This document shows positions 44,326 through 57,079 of a DNA stretch of 64,000 bases, piece by piece (the first letter of the stretch is position 1; every line of letters starts with the position of its first letter). The stretch is from Uranotaenia lowii (lineage: Eukaryota; Arthropoda; Insecta; Diptera; Culicidae), in assembly GCF_029784155.1 (NCBI RefSeq), contig NC_073692.1, forward strand, positions 434,287,228-434,351,227, given 5' to 3'. The translations under genes and the position numbers were made by a program. The notes beneath the pieces are model-generated. The model did not search any database. It saw nothing but the letters and a program-made list of their open reading frames with translations, and was not told the origin of the DNA.

Positions 44326-45863
44326 CTATAGAGGTTCAAAGCGCAACCACACAGCTCCTTTTGGCTGAAGAACTGCAGCAGTGCTAGAATACTCCAATGG
44401 AATCGTTGTTTTAGAGCACGGTGTTACCCTGTAGCTGTTCAGAACCGTTGCCAGTCCCACTCGAGATTGCAGCATTCCAAACCTGAGGCCAATACATATC
44501 CGTGGACCTTCGCCGAATGGAAGAAAAGCACACGGATGCCTGTTGGCAACTTCTTCGGGAGAAAACCTGTCTGGATCAAACACCATCGGATTCGGATAAA
44601 TACTTTCATCACGATGAATGGCGAAGGCAGGGATTTGAACTTTCATGCCCTTTGGAATGATGGCTTTGCTGTTCGGCATTTTGTAGTCTTTGAAAGCTTT
44701 TCGTTCAAGAACTGGCACCGAAGGGTATAATCGAAGTGTTTCTGAAAAAATAATCGATGAGTTAATTCAAAATTATTAAAAAATAATTTGTTTGTCAAAA
44801 TCTAACCATTGATACATTGGTCCAAATAAGCCATATCACAAACAGCTTCATAGGTTAGGCCTCCATGTTTTTCAATTGCTTGCTTTACGCATTTTCTAGC
44901 CTTATCTTGGCAGTCTTGGTTCAATGCGAGTTCGTAGAGACAGTACGTTTGATTGGAAGAAGATGTTTCAAATCCGGCAATGAAGAAGATAAAAGATTGT
45001 GCAGCGATTTCGTCCATACTTAAAGGTACTTCACTGTGTTTCAGTTCCAACAGTAAGTTCAGAAAATCCTTCCGAGTACTTCCATTCTGCTGACGGTATT
45101 CTACAGTATCTTTAACAATACCCCGAAAAAAATCGGATGCATCATCATGAACGGCTTTTATACGCAACGATCTTCCTACCTCCGGGAAAAGACGCAGAAA
45201 TAATCTAACTAAACCTCGATGTCTCGGTTTGTCAAACACCTGGGTGCCAAATTTCCGGAACCGACTATCAGGATCGCTAAAACTATTGCACTCGATACCG
45301 AAGGCACAACTTCCTATGATATCCACCGTTAGTCGAGCCATGCAGTCTTTGACTTCTAACTCTTTTCCTTGATCAACCACTTGTTCCAAAAAATCGGCAA
45401 AATTATTACCCACTGCTTTTAGAGTCGGGTACATCAGTTTCATCTTTCCGGAAGTGAAAGTTGGCGTTAATTTGGTCCGCAGTGTTCTCCAGTAGTTGCC
45501 CTCAACCGCAAAAAGATGAGCACTGATGGGATCATCCTTATGGTTGAAAAACGTTCCACGGTCCGGGAAAAAGCTGAAATCCTTAATTAAGATGGTCTTT
45601 ATGAGATCCAAATCGGTAACCATGATGAGTGGTCGAAGGAAGAAATACATTCCGAAGAAAGGTCCCTTATCTTTCATCAATCGGTACTGTTTCGTTGACA
45701 TATCTGCCATCGAGATGTGGTTAGCTTCTTTAAAATTTCCAAACGGAAACTCCGGCTCCAAATACGGAACATTATAGTTTGCCCAGTAGCTGTACTTTTT
45801 CTTCACATAGGCAATACACAATACTGCTATAACAACAAGCGTCAGTAAAAGTTGAAATGCCAT
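44326..45863 (-). CDS. Cytochrome P450, CYP6 family type (copy 1)
   Basis: Two exons in transcription order, 45863-44807 and 44741-44326, 490 residues, normal for CYP6. The single phase-1 intron (65 bp) sits just before the K helix, as expected for this family. The N-terminal membrane anchor (LLLTLVVIAVLCIAYV) is followed by a hinge VPYLEPEFPFGN, and the C helix reads WRTLR (Trp125, Arg129). The I helix AGFETSSS carries the conserved Thr300. The K helix is ETLR (Glu353, Arg356), the PERF-type motif FDPDRF, and the heme loop FGEGPRICIG with Cys435 as iron ligand. The predicted role is an NADPH-P450 reductase-dependent monooxygenase on the ER membrane; CYP6 enzymes often act on xenobiotics, but the substrate is unknown. 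The start context AACCATGG is good. It forms a tandem pair with the gene at 47.3 kb, spaced 1.5 kb and on the same strand. Confidence 0.93.
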
Positions 45864-45905
45864 GGTTCAATCCCGAAGCGATTGGACCAATAATAGTGCG
45901 TTGAG

Positions 45906-45928
45906 TACTACTGTCAGATTAATACTGA
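45906..45928 (-). promoter_or_regulatory. Conserved promoter/initiator block, P450 copy 1
   Basis: The minus strand reads TCAGTATTAATCTGACAG, 45-65 bp before the start codon. P450 copy 2 has TCAGTGTTAATCTGGCAG at the same distance. It starts with the arthropod initiator TCAGT, so transcription may begin here with a leader of about 65 nt. No TATA box stands at -30 in this copy. Confidence 0.5.
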
Positions 45929-47342
45929 AGACAATTCTCGAAGATTTCATGCTCAAAGTAAGCTGACTCAACGACCAATAAAGAACAGATAAAAATTGTT
46001 AATGGCTCCAACAGAGACAGATAAGGCCGCAATGATGAACTAATTTTCTTGCTGATAGAGGAATGAGTCGTCAGTTTTTGGTTTTTACATCTGAGAGTCG
46101 TGAGAAACAACAAACTAAGATGTTGTCTCAAGAGTCTGTTGTAGTAAATTAGCAGTTAACAATTTTTCCGATTGTTTTATTTTGTTTACTTCAACGGATT
46201 GTTTGGTGCTGAATAAGCTGATTGCAAAAGACTAAATACTCGATATTGAAAAAAACTACCCCGCATCGACTTCAGAAAAGGAAACAGATTAGTAGGCCTG
46301 ATGAAGATTTAAAAAAATGTTGCGGATGAAAGTGTTCCTTAATGTCTATAGTTTTTCTGCACATACATAGATACTCGGTGTAATATTTGTGGAAATGAGT
46401 ATTCTACTTCCCTACGTACGCATCTTTCCACGAGATAAGGCGCAGTAAAAATGGTTTATCTTGCAAAGCAAATTTTGTCGCCTCCATTATTTTTTGTTGT
46501 CTTACGCTGGAATTTTCTGAGATTGTCATTCGTAAGTCGCCTCAGATGTGATGTGATGAAGCATGCGAATTTTCAGCGACACATTTTAAACAAACTGATA
46601 ACTAGATGATACAATAAAATGAATGAATTCGAAGCAATGAAGTCTGCTACAACTTTCGCGTCAACTTTTTAGCAATCGTAATAAACAGCCAAACAAACAA
46701 ATCGGCCACCGTTCTAAGAATTAAGGTCGATCCGAGTTTGCCACATTCAAGAAACGGGTATCTAGGCCTACAATACGACACCAAAACGATAAGGCTCGTG
46801 CGATGCTAAAACTTTTTCAAAATGGCATCATCATCATGGCTTGCTTCGACTGAGGACGACCGCGACTGCTTTTATTATTATGGATTATGGGATATAGGTA
46901 GGACCTCAAAGTGTGTGTTTTGTTTGAGACTTGAAGAAGTCATTTTTTTCCTGCAGGAAGTGTTCGTTTAAAAGACTTGCTAAGAAGACAAATGCAACTA
47001 AATGTATCATCAGTAGGAACTCCTTTGATGTTACTTGAAAATATAGAGCAAAGAGAAATCGATTAGTTTAAGATTAGGAATTAAGAGATGTTTCAGTTCA
47101 AAAACATGACATTAAATAGAGAATTTGTAGACAAACTTCCGATGAAATAGTTAATTTATATTTCTTGCAACACTATAGATTTTTTCAAATAGTTTTTCTT
47201 ATTACAGATTAAATTTAATTTTGCATAACATCAAAGAGTACAAGTAAGTTTTAAAAATTTGGAATGTTTAATTTGGAAACCTAAATGGAAGTCATTGTTC
47301 TCCGTTTTCAGATATTTTTTATAATATTATAATGGTTTCAAT
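45929..47342. other. Spacer between the two P450 genes
   Basis: About 1.4 kb, AT-rich, no open frame with support. The upstream half should hold regulatory DNA of copy 1, but I recognise no specific site. Confidence 0.4.
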
Positions 47343-48872
47343 CTATAAAGGTTCAAAACGTAACCAGAGAGGCCCTTTCGGTTGTAGAACGCTGGCTGAG
47401 CTCGAATATTCCAACGGAATAGTGGTTTTAGAACACGTTGTTACTCTGTACCTGTTCAACACTGTTGCCAGCCCAACTCGAGATTGTAGCATCCCAAACC
47501 TAAGACCGATACATATGCGTGGACCTTCGCCAAATGGAATAAAAGCACACGAATGCCGTTTGATTATTTCACCAGGTGCAAATCTGTCTGGATCGAAACC
47601 CAAAGGGCTGGGATAAATATTTTCATCACGATGAATGGCAAATACCGGGATTTGAACGAGTGTGCCTCTTGGAATGACGACTTTTGTGTTTGGGATTTGG
47701 TAATTTTGGAAAGCCTTCCGCTCAAGTACTGGCACAGATGGATACAATCGCAGTGTTTCTGAAATGAAAATATAGGTTATTTTCAATACATTTTTTGGGA
47801 TCCAAAAAGCTTAACCTTTGATGCATTGATCTAGATATGACATATCACAAACGGCCTCATAGGTTAATCCTCCATGTTTTGTGATCGCTTGTTGCACACA
47901 TTTTCTGGCCTTATTTTGACACTCCTGGTTCAATGCAAGCTCATATAGGCAGTACGTTTGATTGGAGGAAGATGCTTCGAACCCAGCTAGGAAGAAAATG
48001 AAAGATTGAGCAGCAATTTCGTCCATGCTCAAATAAACTCCGCTGTGTTTTAACTCCAAAAGTAAATTGAGGAAATCCTTGCGATTGCTTCCATTTCGCA
48101 AACGGTAGTTCACCGTATCCCTGACCACTCCATTGAAAAAACCGGAAGCATCATCACGAACGGCTTTTATGTTCAATGATCTTCCTACTTCTGGAAATAA
48201 ACGCAGAAACAATCGAGCCAATCCTCGATGTCTCGGTTTGTCGAAAACCTGGGTCCCAAATTTCCGGAACCGACTATCCGGATCGTTGAAACTATTGCAA
48301 TCGATTCCAAACGCGCAACTTCCTATGATATCCACAGTGAAACGAGCCATGCAGTCCTTGGCCTCTAACTCATTCCCTTTTCCAACCATATTCTCCAAAT
48401 AGTCAGTCAAATTATCACTCACAGCTTTCAAAATATGAAACATCAGCTTTATCTTGCCGGAAGAGAAAGTCGGCGACAATTTGGTCCGCAGTGTCCTCCA
48501 GTAGTTGTCCTCAACGGCAAACAAATTCCCACTCAGCGGATCATCCTTGATGTTGTAATACATCGCGCGATTAGGGAAAAAGTTAAAGTCTTTAATAAGG
48601 ATGGTCTTTACAAGATCCAAATCGGTAACCATTATCAGCGGCTGAAGAAAGAAATACATCCCGAAAAATGTTCCCTCGCCCTTCATTAGTCGGTATTGCT
48701 TCGTGGATAAATCAGCCATTGAAGTGTGACCCGCTTCTTTAAAATTTCCATAAGGAAACTCCGGCTCCAGGTAGGGAACACCATAGCTGGCCCAGAATTC
48801 GTATTTTTTCTTAATGTACACAAAACACAGTATTGCTATTACAACAAGCGCTAGAAGAAATTGGGAAGCCAT
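47343..48872 (-). CDS. Cytochrome P450, CYP6 family type (copy 2), altered I helix
   Basis: Exons 48872-47816 and 47758-47343, with exactly the same exon lengths as copy 1 (1057 and 416 nt), 490 residues. The proteins are closely similar over their whole length. It has a membrane anchor (FLLALVVIAILCFVYI), VPYLEPEFPYGN, WRTLR, ETLR, FDPDRF and the heme loop FGEGPRICIG, all intact. The exception is the I helix, AGFEASSS: residue 300 is alanine (GCA at 47973-47975) where copy 1 and nearly all P450s have the oxygen-activating threonine. All other frames and splice sites are intact, so it is probably expressed, possibly with altered chemistry. The intron is 57 bp, phase 1. Confidence 0.92.
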
Positions 48873-48912
48873 AGCTCAGAGTCGCTACGTTTGAACCAAA
48901 GATGTGTTTGAA

Positions 48913-48934
48913 ACTACTGCCAGATTAACACTGA
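48913..48934 (-). promoter_or_regulatory. Conserved promoter/initiator block, P450 copy 2
   Basis: The minus strand reads TCAGTGTTAATCTGGCAG about 45-62 bp before the start codon, two changes from copy 1. A TATA-like ATTATAATAAAA lies some 7-25 bp further upstream. Confidence 0.5.
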
Positions 48935-50776
48935 TGAATTTTATTATAATATCGGCTTACATTTGGCCGAAGGTAGATAAAAACTGATCATGACAGATAA
49001 GATGATATGGCCCCAGAACTTTCTAACTGATAGGAAAATGAGTTCGGGATTTGTTCATCAATCATCAGGGTCCCCTTACGTGAGCGCTTAGGGCACTGGC
49101 TAAGAATTCGTGAGGTATTGGGTTCGTTCTTTAATTGAATCAGGAAATCAAAACAAAGTACGGAGAAACCAGAATGGATATTGAGACGAAAGATCTAAAT
49201 ATGAACGGAATCTGAAATCCAACATCAAATAAGTGATGTTTCCGGATTTGAACTTTAGTAAAACGAATGAACGAAATTTTGAGCCTTGGCAATATACGAT
49301 ACGATTGAAAGAAATTTTATACAAGTTAGTCACTAGGTGCCCTTTATCTTCATAACAATCACAGAAGAGTTTTAAGAAGCACTTGGTGATGGTAGTTTCA
49401 AAACATGCAAATCAGATGTACCGGTTGAAAAACTAACGAATACTGTACACTCATGGAACACGCTTAGAGAGGCAATGATACAGCATGCTCTTCAAAGCCA
49501 AGGCCATCTTACCAGTCTTGGCCAACCCTAGAAAAAGTTTTTGAGAGAAATAGCCCAGGGACAGTTAAAGGGGGCCGAATTGGCAGAAGACAAACTCTTT
49601 GCTTTAAGTGAGACCTAGGGACAAGTTCAAATATAGAAATTGTGAAAAAAGATGATTGAACTCAAACTTTGAGAAGCATATGTATTTACTTTGATGAGAT
49701 CATTGCCAGGTAGATGAGGAAGTTCCGTAAATTGTCTCAAACAGGGTAAATGAATACCAAACTTTGATAGCGTAAGAGTTCATCGCTGTTGAGATCCTCA
49801 GTGAATTCTTCATGGCTCAGCGAATTGATCTCGGATTGTTAAGTGGTTATAAAGACCTAAAGTAGATGCATGTTCAGGAAGAAAACGATTTCCAACGAAT
49901 CGAAGAGCCAGAGAGTCGTGATCATCATGAAAATCAAAAGGTCAAAAGTATGAGAGAAGATCCCAAGCTGGAGGATTTAGGTAAATACATCTAGGAAGTC
50001 AAAAAAACTCGTACAGGTAGCGCAGCTAACAGAACGCGTACTTTTAGTAGTATGAATGGGGGATGGTCACAGGTTATCACAGTGCGTGGATCTCGTATGT
50101 TTGGATAACGTGCCGCTGTTATTCAAGCCTACCCCTAGGTGCCTTTTGTGCACAGCCTAGTCACTGAAATCCGAGCTTTCAACGAGAATTTTGACTGGGA
50201 CCAAGTGCAGGCGCTGGTTCAGATCGTCAACAGTAGAGGTCTTTTACAACGGCCCTATGTGCCGGAGAACCGACGCGGGACAATAAGTTTTGTGCACAGA
50301 TGTCGGTGCGACTACCCCAAACGGTTAAGCGATACTACTCAAATTGTGTTCGTAGTAACAAAACAGTGTTGCAAGATATTCTGGGTAAGAGTATCAAAGT
50401 GCTCATTGAGAAATGAGTACTTTCCTGATTAGGGAATATGAGAAGTGGAAAGAGACAAATAGCTATCGCTAATGAAATGGGTAGAATGAAGACCTGAATA
50501 CCTATACCTGAATAAAGATAACTCCATTCCACCACTGAAACCTGCGTTGAATCTTTCATTTCAACAAGAAGTTTTTCAACTTATATTTTTGGGCGATACT
50601 TGCGCCATCTATAATGTATGCTATGATCCTCCTTTTTTTCTAAATCAAGGTTCGGTAAAATCTCCGGAACCGTTAAACTGACAAATGCCAAATTTATCTG
50701 CATTGTACAGAATAATAATATCTCGTATTGCGCTGTTTTTGAATGTTAATCGGTTCAGTATATGTTGTGAAAATTG
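48935..50776. other. Intergenic with probable retroelement debris
   Basis: No intact gene. A 97-codon frame at 50139-50432 has an odd conserved look (TEIRAFNENFDWDQVQALVQ and a Cys/His pair) and may derive from a transposon gag, but I could not place it in a family. Confidence 0.4.
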
Positions 50777-50781
50777 ATTAC

Positions 50782-50940
50782 TGTTGAATTTAAGCAATCA
50801 GGCAATCGAGCTGTAATTTTTTCAAGTTCCCCTCTATTAAGTTAGTTCTCATCAAACCTCCCAACTGTTTAGTTCAGTACCCAAATAAAAACTTCAGTTG
50901 TAAATCCATTGCGTTGTTCTTTCTTATACGGATTACAACA
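50782..50940 (+). repeat. copia 5' LTR
   Basis: 159 bp, TGTTGAATTTAAGCAATC to ATACGGATTACAACA. It contains CCAAATAAAAACTTC, a probable poly(A) signal region. Confidence 0.9.
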
Positions 50941-50947
50941 GGTTATG

Positions 50948-52031
50948 GGCACCCAGAACAATCCGGCTCACGGTATTCCCCAATATACCGGAGGTCCCGC
51001 ATTTCATAACTGGAGTTTTCGTGTTCTGAGGGACGTTTGTCTGGAAATCGTTCGGGAGAAACGGACGGCGAGAACAATGTGTCAGGGACTGGAAAACACT
51101 TTCGCGAAAAAGTCCCTGGCCACACAACCTCGTCAAAAAGCAGATCGGAAGCCTCAAGTTGCGAGAAGGTGATTCCATGCGCTCACATCTGGTGGCGTAT
51201 GAGGATCTGATTCGGCAATTGCAAGTGGCCGGACTAACGTTGACCGAAGCGGATAAGGTAATCATGCTCTTTGGAACCCTTCCGGAGACGTATGATCCGT
51301 TGGCGATAGCGTTGAAAAATCTCGATGACGACCAACTAACCCTGGAGGTAGCTAAGCAACGGTTGCTAGGACAGGAGGTGAAGGAGAAAACACGTCTCCA
51401 AACAACCATCGAGGAAAATTCTTGAATCTTAAAACCAAGCCTCAATCGATTTTCAACAGGACTTCCTACAAATGCGGAAAGAACGGCCACCTGTATAAAG
51501 GTTGCCAGGCCAAGGAAGAAATTACAGTATCTGAATGCTCCAAAGCCAATAGTTTTAAGGCTCGGAGGAGCAGATCGAATGTTTAATATTCAAACTCGAT
51601 TCAGGGTCGGGTGACCATGTCATCAAGGTTGCGAATGGTTCAAGTCGACAAGCAGCCTCGTGGATCCAGTCCAAATCAACGTCGCCAAAGATGGACAATC
51701 TCTGATATCGAAATTAAAAGGAACCATCGAAGGCCGAAGCAACAAAGATGTCAAAGTTGTACTTCGTGATGTGCTTTACGTTCCGGAGCTCTGTGAAATT
51801 TTTTTGTCCGTTAAGACGTTGGCTAAAGCAAGGATTTCCGCTACTTTCTGCGATAACAAAGCAGTGATGCAGAAGCACAACGCAATCGTGGCAACGGCAT
51901 TTTTGAAGGAAAATCTTTACGAGATGGAAATCGATGCGGATGTAGCAGTGGCAAGTTTGGGTCAAGCGGAAGGTGAAGTTTCTAGGTACTGTCGGCTAGT
52001 TAATCCCCGCCTCGGAGACATCCAACAGTAG
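50948..52031 (+). pseudogene. copia gag / protease-region remnant
   Basis: Gag segments include HLVAYEDLIRQLQVAGLTLT, IMLFGTLPETYDPLAIAL and a zinc knuckle (YKCGKNGHLYKGC) in which the first cysteine is replaced by serine. The next frame (51660-52031) holds the block VVLRDVLYVPELCEIFLSVK, typical of the copia protease-integrase junction. The coding frame changes near 51150-51160 and 51425, and the protease catalytic motif is broken up. Inactive. Confidence 0.78.
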
Positions 52032-53446
52032 GTTGAAAACCAAATGATTGTTCCAACTACGCCCGAGCCAGAGTGGGAAACTAATGGATACCTGAAGTCA
52101 AAATGATGGCGAGAATTTTGAACAAGTTCGAGTCGAAGTCATCGATGAAACTCCTGCGCTCCCCACGCACCTAGAACGCCACCCGAGCAGACTTTGATGC
52201 CCAAATTGATAGCAAACTGAGACCATAATAAGGTATTAACAGCAAATTGATAGCATTTTTCGCTGTCAAATTTTGTACGAGAGCAAAATAAGGCATAATC
52301 AAGCTTTCATAAATTTTAATTTGACAGCATGCTGATACCTCACTTTGGAATCAACAGCAAACAGTTAGCAAAATTTGGAATAGAATTTTATTTGATAGCA
52401 AAACTAGGTATAAATGAGGTGTCAGTTTGTTTTACAAAATATAAATCCGAGATCAAATTTAAAGCATTATTTGCTATTGAATTAATCGAATAGTAGCTTC
52501 AATTTTGACTGAATACAAATCGGAAAGAAGAATTATAGCATAACCTGAAGAAGAATGTTTCCATTCATTTCTGCATAAAAATATAAATTGATAGCAAAAC
52601 TGGGCACCATTGAGCTATCTATATTTTTTAAAATACAATTCAAACTCAAGCATTCAAACAGCTAAATATTATTCGTTTTTTACATCTGCTTTTATTTTCT
52701 GACCTGTTGGTAAGAGACTCTTGTCTCCGGTTGTGTATTTGATATATGATGTGTGTTAGTTGAATGTATAGATGTTTGTGAAATGCTCGTGAAGTTATCA
52801 TAAAAATGTAAGGATTTTAACTTAACTCTACCACATACAAGTATTTAATTATGTTCTTGGTTTTATCGCATTTTTGAGCTTGATGCAGCACTGTAGAAGG
52901 TTTCAAACTATTTCAATGCATTTAAAATATAAAAGAACAATTTAAAAAAATAATATGCTACTCTTTTAAAACACTTAAAACTATTTTTAAAAAAGCTTTG
53001 AAAACGATTAAAAACACTGAAATTTCGAGAAATCTGGGTAAAACTTAATGAAATTGTGAGATAGATTCTGTGACGAAAAATTGTCCGAAGTATTGTGAAA
53101 TTTTAGATTTGTCTGTGATTTCGACAACCTTGATCCAAACAATTTAGAATTATTTGGAATGATAATTTGGATGAAGCGGGTTATATTTACCGGGCTGAGG
53201 TAGCGAGACATTTTTCCACGTTGTGCACTTTAAAATAATCGAATATAAAAAAGCCACTTCTTGAAAACCGAACGACGATTTATCATTGTTGTTATTTTCC
53301 TGCATTATTTTGCTCAATTAATGAGACCTATCGAACGAAAGAAAAAAAATAAGCATCTACATTTACATTATGTCCACCATACATTCTATTTTGAATTTAT
53401 AAGATTTTTATAATCCTAAATATATTTAAAGTTGAACTAGCCCTTA

Positions 53447-53738
53447 GAGCACCTGTACCCGTCCGTGGTCTATTCTTGGGTCTAATTTATACAAGAATTG
53501 AACCAAAGAAATTAGATCTGATCCTATGAAAAAGATGGCAACTGCACTCGTGTTCCATTAACTGTCAAACGGTTTAGAACTGAATCAAATTGGATCCAAA
53601 TCTTACCAGTTTTTGATCAATCCTTATACCAGCTCTAAAAAAAGTTTAGTTGAAACTGGTATAATGGATCACCAGTGTGGTTGCTCGGGTCGGAATTTGG
53701 GTCTAAACCGGCTGTTTGGACCACGGGTACAGGTGCCC
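53447..53738. mobile_element. Harbinger-like MITE, TTA flanked
   Basis: Ends GAGCACCTGTACCCG and, inverted, GGGCACCTGTACCCG. TTA stands at 53444-53446 and 53739-53741. Size 292 bp, non-coding. This fits the 3-bp TWA duplication of PIF/Harbinger elements. Confidence 0.7.
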
Positions 53739-54456
53739 TTATAAATCTGCAGAAGCATGTGGCTCGCTCCGGACAAATGAGCGTTTAGTTATGGAATTGA
53801 TTATAAATTTGAAAAAAAAAAATCTAATTCTTCTATGTAAACAATTATCCAAAAAACAATACTCATCATAAAAATAAAAAAAATTTTTTCATTGCTTATT
53901 AAGTTATATATTAATTGAGAAAATCTAGTTTTTATCTTGAATGCAACCGCTACAATTTTTTTATTTATTTGTTGTCAACCTCAATAACATAAAATACCAG
54001 GCTCGCACTTTACGTTATATTTACATTAAACAATAAAATACATATTTTTTACATTTTCATACATTTCAAATAATATTGCACTTCACGAGGTAGATTAAAG
54101 ATATATTTTTTACAAGTCACTTTTATTCATAGACATATATTGGACGTTACTGATCCAAACGTTATGCCAGCAAAAACTGTAAACAAACATTTTTTGTTTA
54201 CAAAGTGTATGCAGTGCAGATACCGATTTTTTCTTGCGTAGTTTGATGCCGCGAGTGTCCTATCAAATCGTCAAAAATATTTAAAGAGTTCCCCGTGTTC
54301 CTTCAAACTCTTTCAAAGGAATTGAAATCAAGCTGGTCTGGAGGTGGTGTAGCTTTCACTTCTTCAACCCTTCTGTGCGCGGTGAAGTAAGTACCCATAA
54401 AGTTAATTGTCATATCCAAATTAATGTTTTTTTTTTTGGTTTCATTATCATTGCAG

Positions 54457-54847
54457 GTACAAACTATCCGCCTAGCTAAACGAGATGATTTTTACAACAA
54501 AGGAAACAACTTCCGGATCTTCACCTAAAGATGTTCATTCGTACACAAAATCGATCAAACCTTCTCATCCTTCGAAAGGTAAGATATCTTCTTTTTTAAC
54601 ATCAATCAGTTGATTTTTTTTTCTCTGTTCCAGAAATGAAACCTACGTTGTTGAGATTATCCCCTTGTGGATGATTCATCCCTTTCGCGAAAACATAATC
54701 GACCTGCATTTGAAAACCAAACATGACACAATAACAACGATAACGGAAATTAGTAACAAAAATGAGAAATTTTCACATTACTACAAAGCACACTTCTCAT
54801 CAAAGAGCGGTTCCGGAAAGATCAAAAGGCAGCTAACTATACAATTG
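54457..54847 (+). pseudogene. Possible decayed two-exon reading frame
   Basis: Segments 54457-54578 and 54634-54847 are bounded by good acceptor (TTGCAG, GTTCCAG) and donor (GTAAGA, GTAAGC) signals and join in one frame. The second segment is fully open for 71 codons (ETYVVEIIPLWMIHPFRENI and so on). The first has one TAA within it (near 54526). An earlier segment ending at the GTAAGT after 54386 may belong too. No domain recognised. It could be the relic of the 4.8 kb element's own gene. Confidence 0.35.
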
Positions 54848-55019
54848 GTAAGCTGTTTTTTTATATTTGATTTTTAGAATTCTACGGAACAATGACAGCA
54901 TACAAAAATAAATGAAATTCTTGTATGCCCGGGAATCAAAGGAGCTTATATCGCGCAAACCTTGCATAAATATTGTGGAATCTATTTAACGTTTTATTAA
55001 GCACATAAAATATGTATCG

Positions 55020-56640
55020 GTTGTAGCTAAAAGTCTGACAATAGAGTTCTTTCAAAATGATAAGAATTATACAAAAAGAATAAATCAATGTCAATCAAAT
55101 TGAATATTCACGTCCAAAATATACGGAAAAAATTAAAACTCGATTGTAAAGTGCGACGTGCTAAGAATAACGCCTTCACGGATAGGTGTTTGGGTCAATG
55201 CCATATTGCCACACATACATTTCTGTACTATGTTTATAAATATCGCCTACACTTATGCAGGCAATAGTGAAGGCGATGTTCATAAGCTACGAATCATAAA
55301 TATAGTAGAATAAATAGTAAACGATAATCAAAAAAACATCGCCCATTGTAAACGCCTTAATGTATGTATATAATGCAACAAAAGTTGCTTGCTTTGAAAC
55401 AAATTTACTCGAAAGTTGCTGGATTCGAGTAACTACTCGAGTCTTTAATAACAAACTGATCGTCATTTTTATAGTAACGGGGGAAAAAAGGTTTATTTTA
55501 TAGCTAACGACAAGAAGCTTAAGAAAGTTCATTTAATTCTAGTTCTAAGTAGAAATTGATAGTTTTCTTGCAGCAGAAGCTAATATGCTAAGATCGAGGA
55601 ACTTTTGTAGTTTTTAGCTTCTCGGAGGACCAAAATATTTTCCTGTTTTCTTCAGTATTTGCTTGGCATTTCAAGATGCTCTAAGAGTGAAAAAAATGGA
55701 AGTTTCATGTTGAGTTAAAATTTTAATTTTCTTTCCCGACCATAGGACCTAGTCGTTTTGGTAAATTTTGGACTTTTCAGTAAACTTTCTACTTTCTTCA
55801 GTAGACATGAATCATCCTTATGGATGAAAATCTAAGAAACAGTTGCTGATTTAGTGATACTGTTGAAACAAAGTTTTAGAATGAAACCTTGTTGCTAACA
55901 AGAGCTATCCAGGTATTTTAAATTAAATAGTTTATTGCGAAAATTACAACTAATTTTATTTTATTTTTTTTAATGCTTAATCTGAATTGCCTGAATCTAT
56001 CCAAATGATTTTAAATCGTAATGTACCAGAGAATTTTGTTTGTGAATTGACAATTAAAATGAAAAATTGTCCACCGTTCTGCACACAAAGAAAAACAGTT
56101 ATACACGTTGCATAAGTAAAGGCGATTTTACTGCGGCCAGTGGAATATATGCCTACGCTATATAATTTTTTTAGATGCGTCCTTTACTGTCTAAATGAAG
56201 GCGATTTTAGTATAGGCCTTGTTCGTTTTTGCCACATCTGATTTTGGCATATGTGGTTGTTTTCAAAAACAAAATTACCTTATAGTTTTCGTTATAATAG
56301 GTCCAATATAATTAAGATCAACACCAAAAATATGTTTTTACATTCTCTTATGATGATAAAATACAACAACAAAAACCAAAATTTAAAAGAAAATTCTAAT
56401 GTATGTACTCAAAAAAGATAAATAGATGAAAGTTTATCAAAATAAAAAAAACAAATACTTAAATTAAGAAAAATACCAAATATGAAAGAAAAAACAAATT
56501 TTTAAACAAAATAAGCAAAGTGCTAAATACATCAGAATCATGATAAAAAAAATACTTAAAATAATCGAATATTGACTAAAAAATTCCACACAATTAAAGC
56601 AAATTGCGCTATCACGCCAATAGAGTCAAATTTGCTTTAA
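55020..56640. other. Non-coding interior of the 4.8 kb element
   Basis: AT-rich. AAGGCGAT words recur (about 55271, 56128 and 56207), giving a faint repeated structure, but no gene is supported. Confidence 0.4.
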
Positions 56641-57079
56641 TTTAGCTTGACATAAGGTGGTACACAGACAAAAAGAGAGGAAACATTTTCGACCTGGTGA
56701 GCAAAGTGATACCAAATTTTGCTTGTTTTGAGGCCCAATTCATTCCTCATAGTTAGAATGTTTTGAGAGCATATTGGTGCCAAATTTTGCTGTCAAAGAA
56801 ATTCTATTGATGCCATGAATAAGCATCATTTTGCTCTCCAAGCTCTCGGAAAATGAGGTGTAGTTAAGGTCTCAGTTTTAGCAAAATTTGGTATCACTTT
56901 GCTAACCAAGTATGAAAATCTGTGCTCTCATTTTTGCTGTGTACCACCTTGCTATAATTTTGCCATAAAAGTCTGCTCGGGCACGAGCCCTGGGACGATC
57001 GGCGCGGCACAGCGAAAGGGAGCGCTCGCTCCCCGGTAAGTTTACCGATTATTATGTTAGTAACGAGGCAGCCGCCGCC

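Larger units (their letters stand above)
52182..56981. mobile_element. 4.8 kb TIR element inserted in copia
   Basis: Inverted ends CCCGAGCAGACTTT at 52182 and AAAGTCTGCTCGGG ending at 56981. The subterminal regions on both sides are rich in the words TGATAGCAAA, ATTTTGCT and GGTATCA. No clear target duplication was seen. The interior contains a Harbinger-like MITE (53447-53738) and a possible decayed spliced reading frame (54457-54847). No transposase was recognised, so the superfamily is open. Confidence 0.65.

Noticed and set aside
50139..50432. 97-codon frame that looks weakly like transposon gag
   Set aside because: The similarity was too vague to name a family, and no LTR, primer site or other retroelement part lies alongside it.
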